Assembly (NCBI GenBank): GCA_023411795.1
Contig: JAEYOK010000035.1
Span: 62,001-126,000 of the forward strand
Direction of reading: 5' to 3'
Length of the DNA: 64,000 nucleotides
Origin: Bacillota bacterium
GTDB lineage: Bacteria; Bacillota; Clostridia; DSM-8532
A program made the translations under genes and the position numbers. The notes below the pieces were generated by a model. The model saw nothing but the letters and a program-made list of their open reading frames with translations, was not told the origin of the DNA and ran no database searches. This document shows positions 17,471 through 26,605 of this stretch, piece after piece (position 1 is the first letter of the stretch; every line of letters starts with the position of its first letter).

Positions 17471-18148
17471 GTGATACAAATAGAAACATTATTTTTTACT
17501 GTAATTAACAGAGGAAAGGCAAATGCTGTATTACACAAAGCGCAGGAATGTGGCGCTACTGGAGGAACAATCTTTTTAGCTGAGGGCACTGTTCAATCTA
17601 AGTTATTGGAGAAGATGGGTCTGACCGAGATACATAAAGAAATTCTTATGGTACCGGCATCCAACGAGCTATCTGATAAACTGCACGATACACTTAGCGA
17701 AGCCTTTATGTTCTCGAAAAGCAATAATGGTATTGCTTTCACAATACCATTCAAGCGATGTCAACTACATGCCGAAGGGCAAGATGATATAAATACATCA
17801 ACCAATGACAACGCATCCCATTATTGCATTATAACCATAGTGGATAAAGGGCGAAGCAAAGACTGTATGAAATCAGCCAGAGCAGCAGGCGCAAAGGGTG
17901 GAACTTTGATTCACGGTCACGGAGCCGGTATTCCGACAGATTTTTATTTTCCATTGGTTATAGAACCTCAAAAGGATATTGTAATGATTATCACTACAAA
18001 AGAAAAGGTCTCTGTAATAAGAGAAAGAATTTTTTCCGATCTGGAGCTTGGAAAGGCCGGAAACGGTATAATATTTACACTTCCGGTTAGTAGAGCCAGT
18101 GGCCTCTTTGAAAACAGATTAGAAGAAAGCAAAGGAGGTACATCATGA
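17471..18148 (+). CDS. tandem P-II-like regulatory protein
   Basis: 225 residues made of two P-II-like ferredoxin-fold domains (about 1-105 and 115-215). Each starts with a beta strand ending in a basic turn (FFTVINRGKANAVL; IITIVDKGRSKDCM), then A-x-x-x-GA-x-GGT (AQECGATGGTIFLAEG; ARAAGAKGGTLIHGHGAG), and ends with NGI-A/I-FT-[IL]-P. P-II proteins sense nucleotides and 2-oxoglutarate and bind transporters or enzymes; the ligand here is unknown. The stop overlaps the start of the DUF1538 gene, so the two are coupled and the partner is probably that membrane protein. The GTG at 17471 is itself part of an AAGGAAGTGAT Shine-Dalgarno-like stretch, so the exact start is uncertain. Confidence 0.88.
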   Translation: MIQIETLFFTVINRGKANAVLHKAQECGATGGTIFLAEGTVQSKLLEKMGLTEIHKEILMVPASNELSDKLHDTLSEAFMFSKSNNGIAFTIPFKRCQLHAEGQDDINTSTNDNASHYCIITIVDKGRSKDCMKSARAAGAKGGTLIHGHGAGIPTDFYFPLVIEPQKDIVMIITTKEKVSVIRERIFSDLELGKAGNGIIFTLPVSRASGLFENRLEESKGGTS

Positions 18149-20010
18149 GCCTACTTTTTGATAAAGCTAAGGAAGTCGCCCGGACATTATTACCGGTAGT
18201 TTTATTAGTACTATTGCTCTGTTTTACTATAGTTGGTGTTGAAACAGATGTTATGATACGTTTTATTGTCGGCAGCGTAATGCTCTTAATTGGTCTGGCA
18301 ATCTTTTTATGGGGTGTAGATTTATCTATGAACCCTATTGGTGAACATATGTCTGAGGAAGTAGCAACTTCAAAATCTCCAATTAAAATTGCAATTCTAA
18401 GTTTCTTTTTAGGTTTTTTGATAACAGTTGCAGAGCCTGATTTACTTATCCTTGGCTCACAGGTTCAAGAGGCTTCAGGAGGTACCCTTGGTGCATCTAT
18501 AATAGTATATATGGTTTCTATAGGTGTAGGAGTTATGATTTCACTTGGCGTTTTTAGATTATTGCGAGATAAACCATCATATAGCATGTTCATGGCAATA
18601 ACCTATGGAATCATTCTAGCGTTAGCATTTTTCGTATCGGAAGAGTTTTTAGCTATTTCTTTTGATGCATCAGGTGCAACCACAGGTGCTCTTACCACAC
18701 CCTTCGTTCTGGCAATATCGTTAGGACTTTCTAAAATAAAAGGTGGTAAGAAGGCTGAAGAAAATTCATTTGGTCTTGTCGGTGTCATGAGCGCAGGGCC
18801 TATTTTGGCTGTCATGCTTATGTCCATAATATCAGGCCAAAAAAATATACATGGTGAAGCCGGCGAATACATTATTGCCGAAGGTATATTTACCCCTATA
18901 ATAGAAAAGTTACCGGCAATCTTTATTGAATCCCTCCTCGCTCTTTTGCCAATAACGATTCTCTTTTTAGTATTCAACTTTATAAAATTTAAACTATCTA
19001 AGGATGAACTTATAGGAATAGCTAAAGGTCTTATCTTTACTTTATTGGGCCTCACTATTTTTCTCACAGCCGTAAACTCTGGTTTTATGGACATGGGTCG
19101 AATTATTGGTATTGAACTAGGAAAAATGAGTCCCTGGATATTAATAGGTGTAGGGTTCCTTCTGGGTCTTATAGTTGTTCTCGTTGAGCCTGCAGTACAT
19201 GTACTGGGCGAGCAAATCGAAGAAGTTACCAGTGGTCATATACCCATCAAATTAATACGATCAACTCTTTCCATCGGCGTTGGTATAGCAATAGCCCTGT
19301 CCATGGTAAGAATAGTCGTTCCGGAAGTTAAGCTGTGGTATTTTCTTCTCCCGGGTTTTCTCCTTTCTGTATTGCTTTCATTTATATCCGATCCGGTTTT
19401 TGTTGGAATCGCCTATGATGCAGGTGGAGTTGCCTCCGGTCCTATGACAGCAACCTTTGTGCTCGCTTTTGCTCAAGGTGCAGCTACCATTATAGACACA
19501 GCCGATGTGCTGGTAGATGGGTTCGGTGTTATTGCTATGGTGGCAATGGCTCCCGTTCTTTCTATAATGATCCTGGGTACTGTGTTTAAACATAAAAGAA
19601 TTGAATATCCTACAATTGAAAAGAAAACCGTTGTTTCTTCTCATCTTGTGGAAGAGATCAATATGGAGCACAATTGTATTATGGTAGTTGTAAACAGAGG
19701 ATTTGCTGATAAAGTCGTAGATGTAGCTCGCCAATCGGGCGCTAAAGGTGCCACAATAATGCGTGGTAGAGGTACCGGAGAGCATCAAAAAATTCTATTA
19801 CCTATTCTTAATGTAGAATTGCAGCCTGAAAAGGAAATTATTTGGTTTATTACCGGCACCCATGTTAGCACGCCTATAGCAAATAGCTTATTAAGTGATG
19901 CTCAACTTGATCAGGACGGTGAAATAGCCGTATTTATATCACCCACAGAGGCAATGGTAAGGACTTTTACAACAATAAATATATCCAATGATATCGGCTC
20001 TTTAACTTAA
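18145..20010 (+). CDS. DUF1538 membrane transporter-like protein fused to a P-II-like domain
   Basis: 621 residues. Two homologous membrane halves are visible: AEPDLLILGSQVQEASGG (near 96) matches VEPAVHVLGEQIEEVTSG (near 347), and FDASGATTGALTTPFVLA matches YDAGGVASGPMTATFVLA later in each half. This is the DUF1538 plan, a predicted transporter of unknown substrate. Residues about 507-600 form a third P-II-like domain (IMVVVNRGFADKVV, SGAKGATIMRGRGTG). The ATG overlaps the preceding gene by four bases, and GGAGG precedes it. With the upstream double P-II protein this makes three P-II-like domains at one locus, so transport is likely gated by them; the mechanism is inference. Confidence 0.9.
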   Translation: MSLLFDKAKEVARTLLPVVLLVLLLCFTIVGVETDVMIRFIVGSVMLLIGLAIFLWGVDLSMNPIGEHMSEEVATSKSPIKIAILSFFLGFLITVAEPDLLILGSQVQEASGGTLGASIIVYMVSIGVGVMISLGVFRLLRDKPSYSMFMAITYGIILALAFFVSEEFLAISFDASGATTGALTTPFVLAISLGLSKIKGGKKAEENSFGLVGVMSAGPILAVMLMSIISGQKNIHGEAGEYIIAEGIFTPIIEKLPAIFIESLLALLPITILFLVFNFIKFKLSKDELIGIAKGLIFTLLGLTIFLTAVNSGFMDMGRIIGIELGKMSPWILIGVGFLLGLIVVLVEPAVHVLGEQIEEVTSGHIPIKLIRSTLSIGVGIAIALSMVRIVVPEVKLWYFLLPGFLLSVLLSFISDPVFVGIAYDAGGVASGPMTATFVLAFAQGAATIIDTADVLVDGFGVIAMVAMAPVLSIMILGTVFKHKRIEYPTIEKKTVVSSHLVEEINMEHNCIMVVVNRGFADKVVDVARQSGAKGATIMRGRGTGEHQKILLPILNVELQPEKEIIWFITGTHVSTPIANSLLSDAQLDQDGEIAVFISPTEAMVRTFTTINISNDIGSLT

Positions 20011-20029
20011 ATAATAGACTACGGATATT

Positions 20030-20068
20030 AAAACAGCCCGTACAGTTCATTCTGTACAGGGCTGTTTT
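20030..20068. terminator. bidirectional terminator between DUF1538 and the amidase gene
   Basis: AAAACAGCCCGTACAG pairs with CTGTACAGGGCTGTTTT (one bulge) around a six-base loop. The A/T ends give a U-run in both directions, so it serves the plus-strand P-II operon and the minus-strand amidase gene, which converge here. Confidence 0.85.
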
Positions 20069-20069
20069 A

Positions 20070-20618
20070 CTAGCCAACACGTCTGGTATCTATTTTCAGC
20101 ATTTGTCCTTCATACAGCAGATTAAGCCCAGGAATTTCCGAAAGTTCATAGGGTCTTACAAAGCAGAATGGTTTATTAAACGTATAAATGTCTGATTGGT
20201 GCAACACTTTTGCAACGAACTCAGCACATGTACTTTTATTTTCAAAGCAGAAGGGCTTATTAATAATTATCCCTAATAGAGCCAATAAATTATAGCGATA
20301 CTTTTTGGGGTCACTGATATAAGTCTCCAATACTTTACAGACTCTTTCGTAAACCTTATCAGTCACCTTCATGGAATATATGGCACATTCAGTCTCGGGA
20401 TAATATTTAAACATACCTTCATTTACAACTTCGGTAACAAATCCGCCTATAATTGGGAAATAACGAACTCTACGTGCAAAAGTATAAAACACCCGAAGAG
20501 AAGGATCAACTCCTATGGATGCATGATTATATTTAGCTTTTGTATATAGTTTTATCGATTTTGACACCAATGTCCCCACTTGGGTTAGCATTATGTAAAT
20601 CTCTTTCATAACTTTCAT
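20070..20618 (-). CDS. permuted papain-like (YiiX/YebB-type) amidase domain protein
   Basis: 182 residues. The conserved His comes first (KYNHASIGVD, about residue 31) and the Cys later (NKSTCAEFVAKVL, about residue 130), which is the order of the circularly permuted NlpC/P60 or YiiX/LRAT-like fold. No signal peptide or transmembrane segment is clear, so it may act in the cytoplasm or at the membrane on lipid or peptide amides. The substrate is unknown. It stands alone, ending at the shared terminator. A start at 20609 (MKEIYIML) is possible and has a slightly better spaced GGA. Confidence 0.75.
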   Translation of the reverse strand: MKVMKEIYIMLTQVGTLVSKSIKLYTKAKYNHASIGVDPSLRVFYTFARRVRYFPIIGGFVTEVVNEGMFKYYPETECAIYSMKVTDKVYERVCKVLETYISDPKKYRYNLLALLGIIINKPFCFENKSTCAEFVAKVLHQSDIYTFNKPFCFVRPYELSEIPGLNLLYEGQMLKIDTRRVG

Positions 20619-20790
20619 CCATCAATTTTTATTTTGTTACTCAATTATACATGAAAATATATGTAGTGACTACTGGAATATTATTTACTTAAACTATATA
20701 TGTTTATTTGCCATTTTTCAGGTAAATACTTTATTTAAGAAAATAATTAATATAAAATATTGTTGATTAACCATAAAAAGAAGGTCAAAT

Positions 20791-21780
20791 ATGAAAAAGA
20801 AAAATTTTCTAATCAGAAGAATTGTTATACTTTCCGGCCTAGTAATAACTGCTACGGTTGTTATACTTACTATTACATTGGCTTTGACAATGAAGCCACC
20901 CGAAGGAAATAAGACGCTTAATCGGTCAGGAAGTGTTAGCAAGGAAGTAACAGAGAATATTGAAGACGCGCTCCCTCCTCAAACGCCAATAAAGCAGATT
21001 TATACTTTTCTGATTGTCGGTATGGATAAGACATCCACAAGCACTGATATTATCATGCTAGTAAAACTTGATATTACAAATAAAAAGATTAGTATACTCC
21101 ATATCCCCCGTGATACCATGCTGGATACAGAGAGAAAGTCAAAAAAAATCAACTCGTCATATAGTATAGGCGGAATCGAACAATTTGAAAAAGACGTCTC
21201 CAGTATTACTGGGTTTTATGTTAATAGATATGTTCTATTTGACATTGAAGGTGTTGAGAAGATAATAAACGCTATTGGCGGAGTCTATTTTAATATACCT
21301 CAGAATATGAATTACGAGGACCCTACTCAGGATTTATATATTCACCTTAAAAAGGGATACCAGCATTTAAACGGGGAGGATGCTGTTAAGCTGGCTCGTT
21401 TTAGATCATATCCGGAAGGTGATATTACCAGGATAGCAGTTCAGCAGGACCTATTGAAAGCACTGGCAGAACAAGCCCTTAAAGCGGAAAATATACTAAA
21501 AATTCCCGAATTGGTTACTTTAATAAGTGAAAATGTAAAATCGGACATTGACCTGAGTGAAATGCTATGGCTTGCCAATGAAGCTAAAAATATACCGTTT
21601 ACTTCTATCGATACCGATATGGTTCCGGGAGTTGCGGACATTGTAAACGGATTATCCTATTGGCTGCCTTATAAAAATGAGCTAATAAACCTAATAAATT
21701 TTAAATTTAATCCCTTGGATTTCCCTATTACTGAAGAAGATATATCAATTGTATCCTTTGAAGCAAATGAGGGAAGATAA
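20791..21780 (+). CDS. LytR-CpsA-Psr (LCP) family cell-wall polymer transferase
   Basis: 329 residues. One N-terminal transmembrane helix (about 8-32) is followed by a short linker and the LCP domain: FLIVGMDKTSTSTDIIMLVK (about 73-92) and ISILHIPRDTMLD (about 100-112) with the conserved Asp and Arg residues, then LARFRSYPEGDITRIAVQQ (about 200-218). LCP enzymes move teichoic acid, capsule or glycan polymers from undecaprenyl carriers to peptidoglycan outside the membrane. Monocistronic. AAGAAGG precedes the ATG. Confidence 0.92.
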   Translation: MKKKNFLIRRIVILSGLVITATVVILTITLALTMKPPEGNKTLNRSGSVSKEVTENIEDALPPQTPIKQIYTFLIVGMDKTSTSTDIIMLVKLDITNKKISILHIPRDTMLDTERKSKKINSSYSIGGIEQFEKDVSSITGFYVNRYVLFDIEGVEKIINAIGGVYFNIPQNMNYEDPTQDLYIHLKKGYQHLNGEDAVKLARFRSYPEGDITRIAVQQDLLKALAEQALKAENILKIPELVTLISENVKSDIDLSEMLWLANEAKNIPFTSIDTDMVPGVADIVNGLSYWLPYKNELINLINFKFNPLDFPITEEDISIVSFEANEGR

Positions 21781-21910
21781 GGGCAGATATATTAAATTCG
21801 TTAGTTATACAATCTTTAATTAGGGTATAATAATTTAAGATTATTAATGCATAGCATATTGAGAATGGCTAAATATGATAATTAATAAAAAGAAAGAAGG
21901 AGTATTTGTT

Positions 21911-22105
21911 ATGAGAGCATGGATTGATAGAGATGGTTGTATTTCATGTGGTCTGTGTCCGACCATATGCCCTGAGGTTTTCAGAATGGCCGATGATGGA
22001 CTTGCAGAAGCCTATGTGGACGAGGTTCCTGAAGATTCCGAAGATATGGCCCAAGAAGCGGCAGAGAGTTGCCCGGTCAGTGTAATTCATGTTGAAGATG
22101 AATAG
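21911..22105 (+). CDS. monocluster [4Fe-4S] ferredoxin
   Basis: 64 residues from the ATG at 21911, which follows GAAGGAG; an in-frame ATG at 21875 lies before that site and is not used. Cluster ligands are visible in CISCGLCPTICPEVF and the distant AAESCPVSVI. The region between is acidic, as in soluble electron-carrier ferredoxins. Likely a low-potential electron carrier in the cytoplasm, and a possible partner for the ferredoxin-dependent IorAB at the other end of the window. Single gene with its own terminator. Confidence 0.93.
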   Translation: MRAWIDRDGCISCGLCPTICPEVFRMADDGLAEAYVDEVPEDSEDMAQEAAESCPVSVIHVEDE

Positions 22106-22116
22106 ACTTATATTCC

Positions 22117-22145
22117 TAAAGGGGTACTAATTGTACCCCCTTTAT
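22117..22145 (+). terminator. Rho-independent terminator of the ferredoxin gene
   Basis: TAAAGGGGTAC pairs with GTACCCCCTTTA around TAATT, with one mismatch or bulge, starting 11 bases after the ferredoxin stop. Confidence 0.75.
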
Positions 22146-22173
22146 ATTATGAATCTGGTTATACTCTTTCTTC

Positions 22174-22338
22174 CTATGACCTTAAAAAAACAAACATCGC
22201 CGTACCCATCGAAATAAAAACCAGAAGCACAGCTCCCATAGAGGCCAATTTGTTTTCCTTCCATACTTGCTTAGCATAACTGAAAGAATAAATCGAAGAC
22301 AGTATAATATATAAGAAACCTAAATATTGAACATTCAT
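22174..22338 (-). CDS. small two-TM protein of the germinant receptor operon (candidate D subunit)
   Basis: A 54-codon frame. Its ATG (22336-22338) overlaps the TGA of gerC as ATGA, and GGAGGG lies 6 bases upstream inside gerC. The product starts MNVQYLGFLYIILSSIYSFS and has two hydrophobic segments (about 5-21 and 33-52) with a basic KQVWKENK turn. Small two-TM 'D' proteins encoded with gerA-type operons are known in Bacillus and modulate receptor function; this one has the right size, topology and position. The assignment rests on these features, not on recognised sequence identity. Confidence 0.7.
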   Translation of the reverse strand: MNVQYLGFLYIILSSIYSFSYAKQVWKENKLASMGAVLLVFISMGTAMFVFLRS

Positions 22339-23600
22339 TTTTTACCCTCCGATGAGTATATGGGCTCAGTCCTTATGATTTTTCCTGTACGCCTGATAAT
22401 CAAATTTATATCAATCTTTAGCTCAGAATTTGTGAATTTCTCCAGCCAATTGTATTCCTCCCATTCGGGTATTGTCAAAAACTGGCGTACTGCGGTATGA
22501 CCAAAATTAAAAACATCGGCTTTAAATTCTTTACATTTATCAAACGTTTTCTTGATTTCTTCTGTTATATATTTCTTACAAGCATCCTCTAATATTTTCT
22601 TCTTATCTGGGTTTTCATAATTAATTCCTGACTGGATAGATAAAATATCACCTTCCATTTTCAATTTTACTTGGATTTTAGGCCTATCACCATTTAAATC
22701 AATATCAACTTCTCTTTTGTCAAATTCTGAAAATCCGATATTAACAACCATCTCAGGTGCTTCAGGGTCTTTAAAAGAGAATATAGCTTCTTTTAATTCA
22801 CCACGTACCAGTAACAGAGCCTGAGTCTCTAATCCTGTCAGCTTACCCACCATTTTAGATCCATCAAATACCGTTGAACCAAATAACTCAATTTCCTGTC
22901 CTCCTTTGCGGGGGATGTCACCTGCATAATAATCACCGGAATTAGATGATTCTCCTTCAAAGGTGGTTCCTCCGCTAATAAATTTATCTTCTTTATTAAC
23001 GGCGCCATAAGTTCCCAGTAATGCATGATAAGGTACTTTCAAACTATCATAAAAGTCGTCTAACGTTATTTTGGGAAAAAAACCTATGGTTTTTGAATTC
23101 TCCATCAATTCCTCAACGGTTTGTGTTATCAATTCCCCTTCATAAGGCTTCATCGCGCTGACAAACTCTTCAGCCGTTCCTTTACAAATAATTACACTCG
23201 TAGTTCTGCGAATATGGCGATAACGTACTAAAGATCCTATATATTCAACTACCTTTCCGCTTAAAGCTAAGTCCTCGGAGATTACTATAGCCTTAAGGTG
23301 CATTAAATTTATAGTTTTTGAAGTATTCGTGTTAACGATTGTAATGGCAGAGATTACCGAAGGCGCATCTACGGATATGATGTTCATCCCTTCATCTTCT
23401 TTATTTGTGCCTTTGCTTTCTCCCCCACCACTCTGACCAAACTTAGGGATTTGAAAAGTAACACGATATCTGTCTGAAGCTCCTTGCTCAATTCCCATAA
23501 CTGTTACATAGCCATAATCACCAATTTCATGAGCGTCGTAACAAGCTGTAAAATAAATCGACAGTAATATAACAATAAGAATAAGAGATATCTTACGCAT
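22335..23600 (-). CDS. gerAC: spore germinant receptor C subunit, Ger(x)C lipoprotein
   Basis: 421 residues from the ATG at 23600. The lipobox SIYFTAC (about residue 20) marks a lipoprotein signal, followed by YDAHEIGDYGYVTVMGIEQG, the standard opening of Ger(x)C proteins (W/Y-D-x-x-E-I-x-D). The C-terminal domain has the expected mixed alpha/beta pattern ending in LKIDINLIIRRTGKI. It is the exported lipoprotein part of a receptor in the inner spore membrane that triggers germination. It overlaps gerB by 8 bases at its start and the small two-TM gene at its end. The symbol is generic for the family. Confidence 0.93.
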   Translation of the reverse strand: MRKISLILIVILLSIYFTACYDAHEIGDYGYVTVMGIEQGASDRYRVTFQIPKFGQSGGGESKGTNKEDEGMNIISVDAPSVISAITIVNTNTSKTINLMHLKAIVISEDLALSGKVVEYIGSLVRYRHIRRTTSVIICKGTAEEFVSAMKPYEGELITQTVEELMENSKTIGFFPKITLDDFYDSLKVPYHALLGTYGAVNKEDKFISGGTTFEGESSNSGDYYAGDIPRKGGQEIELFGSTVFDGSKMVGKLTGLETQALLLVRGELKEAIFSFKDPEAPEMVVNIGFSEFDKREVDIDLNGDRPKIQVKLKMEGDILSIQSGINYENPDKKKILEDACKKYITEEIKKTFDKCKEFKADVFNFGHTAVRQFLTIPEWEEYNWLEKFTNSELKIDINLIIRRTGKIIRTEPIYSSEGKK

Positions 23601-24693
23601 CCTGTGACTCTCCCTTCTTTTTTCGTATAACTGCAACTATCAGAATGATAATCCATGGTACAAAATAAATAACCCAACCCCAAACTCTATATACCTGCGA
23701 AAAGCCGAATGTAACCTCTGAAATGCCGCTCGGAATAAGGCTTATAGTAAATAAAATAGTTGCCATAGGCAAAATAATGGGACGTTTATCAGAAATCTTA
23801 AAAACATGACAAAAGATCATAATCGCAGCATAAAAGAAAATTGATACTTCAACAAAGGTTCCAAAGTTCCAGAGAAATAAAAAAATCGGCTCCAAGCGTT
23901 GCATAAATCCCCCATAATCAATGAGTGATGCCATGTCATACATTGGTGCTGTAAGCTCTTGTCCTACAGTATATGGAAAGACCAGAGTAAAAGAGAGAAG
24001 AGAGACACTGGCTATAATACCTGATATTAATAAGCTTGAGTATCCAATTCTTTTTACCTCCTTATGTCCTTGGAGCGACTTTGCTATTACGCCTATTAGC
24101 ACTATCTCCCCATAAACGGAGCAGCGTAAAATTCCATTAACAATTGTTTTATCCAAGCCATAGCCTAATATGGGAAAAATCTGACGTGGAACAAAGTTCT
24201 GACTTGAGAGAATAATAACCAATACGTATCCTGCTCCCAGAATATAGATAATGAATTTTGCATATCTTGCTATTGTTTCAAGACCCATAAAGGAAAAGAT
24301 TATAACGCAGATAACAAATAGAATCATAATAAAACTCGGCGGGCTTGCAGGAAGCACATAAACCTTTAATATTTCTACAAAATCCCTCATGTTAATACCT
24401 GCAACAAATATCAAGAATCCTCCGAGTATGAGGGAAATAAATGCTCCCACCCATTTTCCCAAGACCAGATCAGTAATCTCCATAAGATTCTTATTAGGAA
24501 ATCTTTTTAGTAATAGATATAGAAACATAAAAGCAAAAGCGGCTACCAATGCAGAAATAATAGTCATATACCAACCGGATGTGCCTACAACCCCAACCAA
24601 TACGGCTGGGCCGGTAAAAAAGTTTTTTGTTGCGATTGTTATAACCATCAGACTGATAGCCTCATGATAACCAAAATTACCTTCCTTTATCAT
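23593..24693 (-). CDS. gerAB: spore germinant receptor B subunit (GerB, APC-type permease)
   Basis: 366 residues, about ten membrane helices. The opening FGYHEAISLMVITIATKNFF is typical of GerAB proteins of the amino acid/polyamine/cation superfamily, which hold the germinant binding site. Helical segments such as GVVGTSGWYMTIISALVAAF contain the unwound-helix glycine pattern. It overlaps gerA by 17 bases upstream and gerC by 8 downstream, so the receptor subunits are translationally coupled. The germinant cannot be inferred. Confidence 0.94.
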   Translation of the reverse strand: MIKEGNFGYHEAISLMVITIATKNFFTGPAVLVGVVGTSGWYMTIISALVAAFAFMFLYLLLKRFPNKNLMEITDLVLGKWVGAFISLILGGFLIFVAGINMRDFVEILKVYVLPASPPSFIMILFVICVIIFSFMGLETIARYAKFIIYILGAGYVLVIILSSQNFVPRQIFPILGYGLDKTIVNGILRCSVYGEIVLIGVIAKSLQGHKEVKRIGYSSLLISGIIASVSLLSFTLVFPYTVGQELTAPMYDMASLIDYGGFMQRLEPIFLFLWNFGTFVEVSIFFYAAIMIFCHVFKISDKRPIILPMATILFTISLIPSGISEVTFGFSQVYRVWGWVIYFVPWIIILIVAVIRKKKGESQDA

Positions 24694-26605
24694 CGCTCCG
24701 ATTACCTCCCGGTTTTGATATTACCCAGCCTCTTGGGTTACTTCCCATTCTTTGTTCATTCTGCGTATTTAAAAAATCAGGTCTTCTAGTGTTATTATGA
24801 AGAGGTCCTCGAATAATTTTATCCGGATTTGATCTTGTTTCAGGAGAGACAGGGGTAAAGAATGGCACCCCAAAAGATTTCATGCTTAATGTTAATGCAC
24901 AAATAATAGTAAACCCAACTGAAAGACCATAAAACCCACCTAGCGCACCGAACGCAATTAGTATAAATCGACTAATACGGACTGCTAAAGCCAAAGAATA
25001 ATTTGGAATAGCAAAGTTTCCTAATCCTGAGACAGCAACTATGATAATAAGGCTTGGACTGACTAAGCCCGCTGAAACAGCCGATTCACCTAATATCAGC
25101 GCTCCGATGATACCTAAAGTGTTCCCAGTAATACCCGGAACACGAATTCCTCCTTCTCGGATAAGCTCAAAAGATAGCTCCATTAGAAGGAGCTCAATAA
25201 TAAATGGAAATGGAACAGAGGCTCGTGATAACACTATTGAAGACAGTAAAGACGTCGGAACCATTTCCTGATGAAACAGAATCAACGCGGTCCAAAAACC
25301 CGGAAGCAATAATGCAACCAACGCCCCTATAATTCTTACAATCCTCAGAAATGTCCCATACTGCCAACGAAGATTGGAATCCTCAGAAGTATGAAAAAGA
25401 TCAAAAAAAGTTATTGGCATGGACAAAGCAAAAGGTGTTCCCTCGCATATCAAAGCTACCTTTCCTTCCATCAAAAACGAAGCTAAGCGATCAGGTCGTT
25501 CTGTTGAAATAACCTGCGGAAAAAGCATCATATTCTTATCTTCTATAAGCTGCTCCAACATTCCGCTCCCGGAAATATAATCTATGGCAAGACTATCTAT
25601 GCGCCGTTTAACCTCATCTACCATTCTTTTATTTGTGATGTCATCCATATATAGAAGTGCTGCAAAAGTATTATTTGTTTTGCTGATTATCTTAAACTCG
25701 GTTATCAAAGCTTCGTTTTTAACGATTCTTCTTATTAGGGTTATGTTTGTACGTAAATTCTCTGTGAAACCCTCTTGAGCACCATTAACTACCGTTTCGG
25801 TAGTAGGACCAGTTACACTCCTTTTTTCAAATCCTCGGCTCTCCATGATCAAACAGTCATCACAACCATCAATGAAAATCGCAGTTTGGCCGCTCAGTAC
25901 TTGAGGAACGATTGTCTCAAAACTACTCTTTCTTACTACCTGATGTATGGAAAGAATGTTTTTTTCCAGGAAATCCATGGGGCATCCTTCTTCAAATCCA
26001 TCTAAAGCACAAACATCCATAAGCTGCGGAAGAGTAAACTGAACAACAATATCTTCATCAATCATTCCATCAATAAAAATAAGGCATGCATCAATTCTTC
26101 TGGCTATTCTAAACTCTCTGATTATGAAATCTTGATTAACCGGTAAGTGAAATATATTCTTAAGGTTGTTAATGTTTTCCTTTATTGAAGGGCTCAATTT
26201 AGGATATTTTGAGTTGTTTGCATTCTCATCATTATTCTCCTGTGATGAACTTTTTTGATCTTTAGTGTCCCTATTTTTAGACTTCGTATTATTCTCTTTC
26301 TTTTTCTCCTCATTGCTTTTGCTCTTTACAAGCTCTGACACAGGTATAGGCTTAATAATATGGGGTTCTGATTCTACATCTTTTTCTCTTTTTTTCTTGC
26401 TTTTAGTAGAATCTTTCTCATCATCCTGATTATGGTTGATTTGCTGACACTCTTTTAATAAATCTTGTGGCTTGATATCCTGTAAATTACTTTCCTTCCC
26501 CCTATATATGCACCATTCTGCTGATTCCTCAGGGTTTTCCGGAAATCTGAAACTATTCTCTGCTGGTTTTTTATATACAAATAGATTCTTCAAATCCTTA
26601 AACAT
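24677..26605 (-). CDS. gerAA: spore germinant receptor A subunit with long charged N-terminal extension
   Basis: 642 residues, longer than the usual 480-550. The conserved GerA core starts near residue 145 (LSPSIKENINNLKNIF) with IREFRIARRIDACLIFIDGM and continues through GQTAIFIDGCDDCLIMESRGF to four or five membrane helices after about 400 (IVRIIGALVALLLPGFWTALI). Residues about 55-135 are a low-complexity stretch of Lys, Glu, Asn, Ser and Asp, predicted disordered. Similar but shorter extensions occur in other clostridial and bacillar GerA proteins. First gene of the operon, divergent from the ABC exporter with 170 bases between. Confidence 0.94.
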   Translation of the reverse strand: MFKDLKNLFVYKKPAENSFRFPENPEESAEWCIYRGKESNLQDIKPQDLLKECQQINHNQDDEKDSTKSKKKREKDVESEPHIIKPIPVSELVKSKSNEEKKKENNTKSKNRDTKDQKSSSQENNDENANNSKYPKLSPSIKENINNLKNIFHLPVNQDFIIREFRIARRIDACLIFIDGMIDEDIVVQFTLPQLMDVCALDGFEEGCPMDFLEKNILSIHQVVRKSSFETIVPQVLSGQTAIFIDGCDDCLIMESRGFEKRSVTGPTTETVVNGAQEGFTENLRTNITLIRRIVKNEALITEFKIISKTNNTFAALLYMDDITNKRMVDEVKRRIDSLAIDYISGSGMLEQLIEDKNMMLFPQVISTERPDRLASFLMEGKVALICEGTPFALSMPITFFDLFHTSEDSNLRWQYGTFLRIVRIIGALVALLLPGFWTALILFHQEMVPTSLLSSIVLSRASVPFPFIIELLLMELSFELIREGGIRVPGITGNTLGIIGALILGESAVSAGLVSPSLIIIVAVSGLGNFAIPNYSLALAVRISRFILIAFGALGGFYGLSVGFTIICALTLSMKSFGVPFFTPVSPETRSNPDKIIRGPLHNNTRRPDFLNTQNEQRMGSNPRGWVISKPGGNRSDDKGR

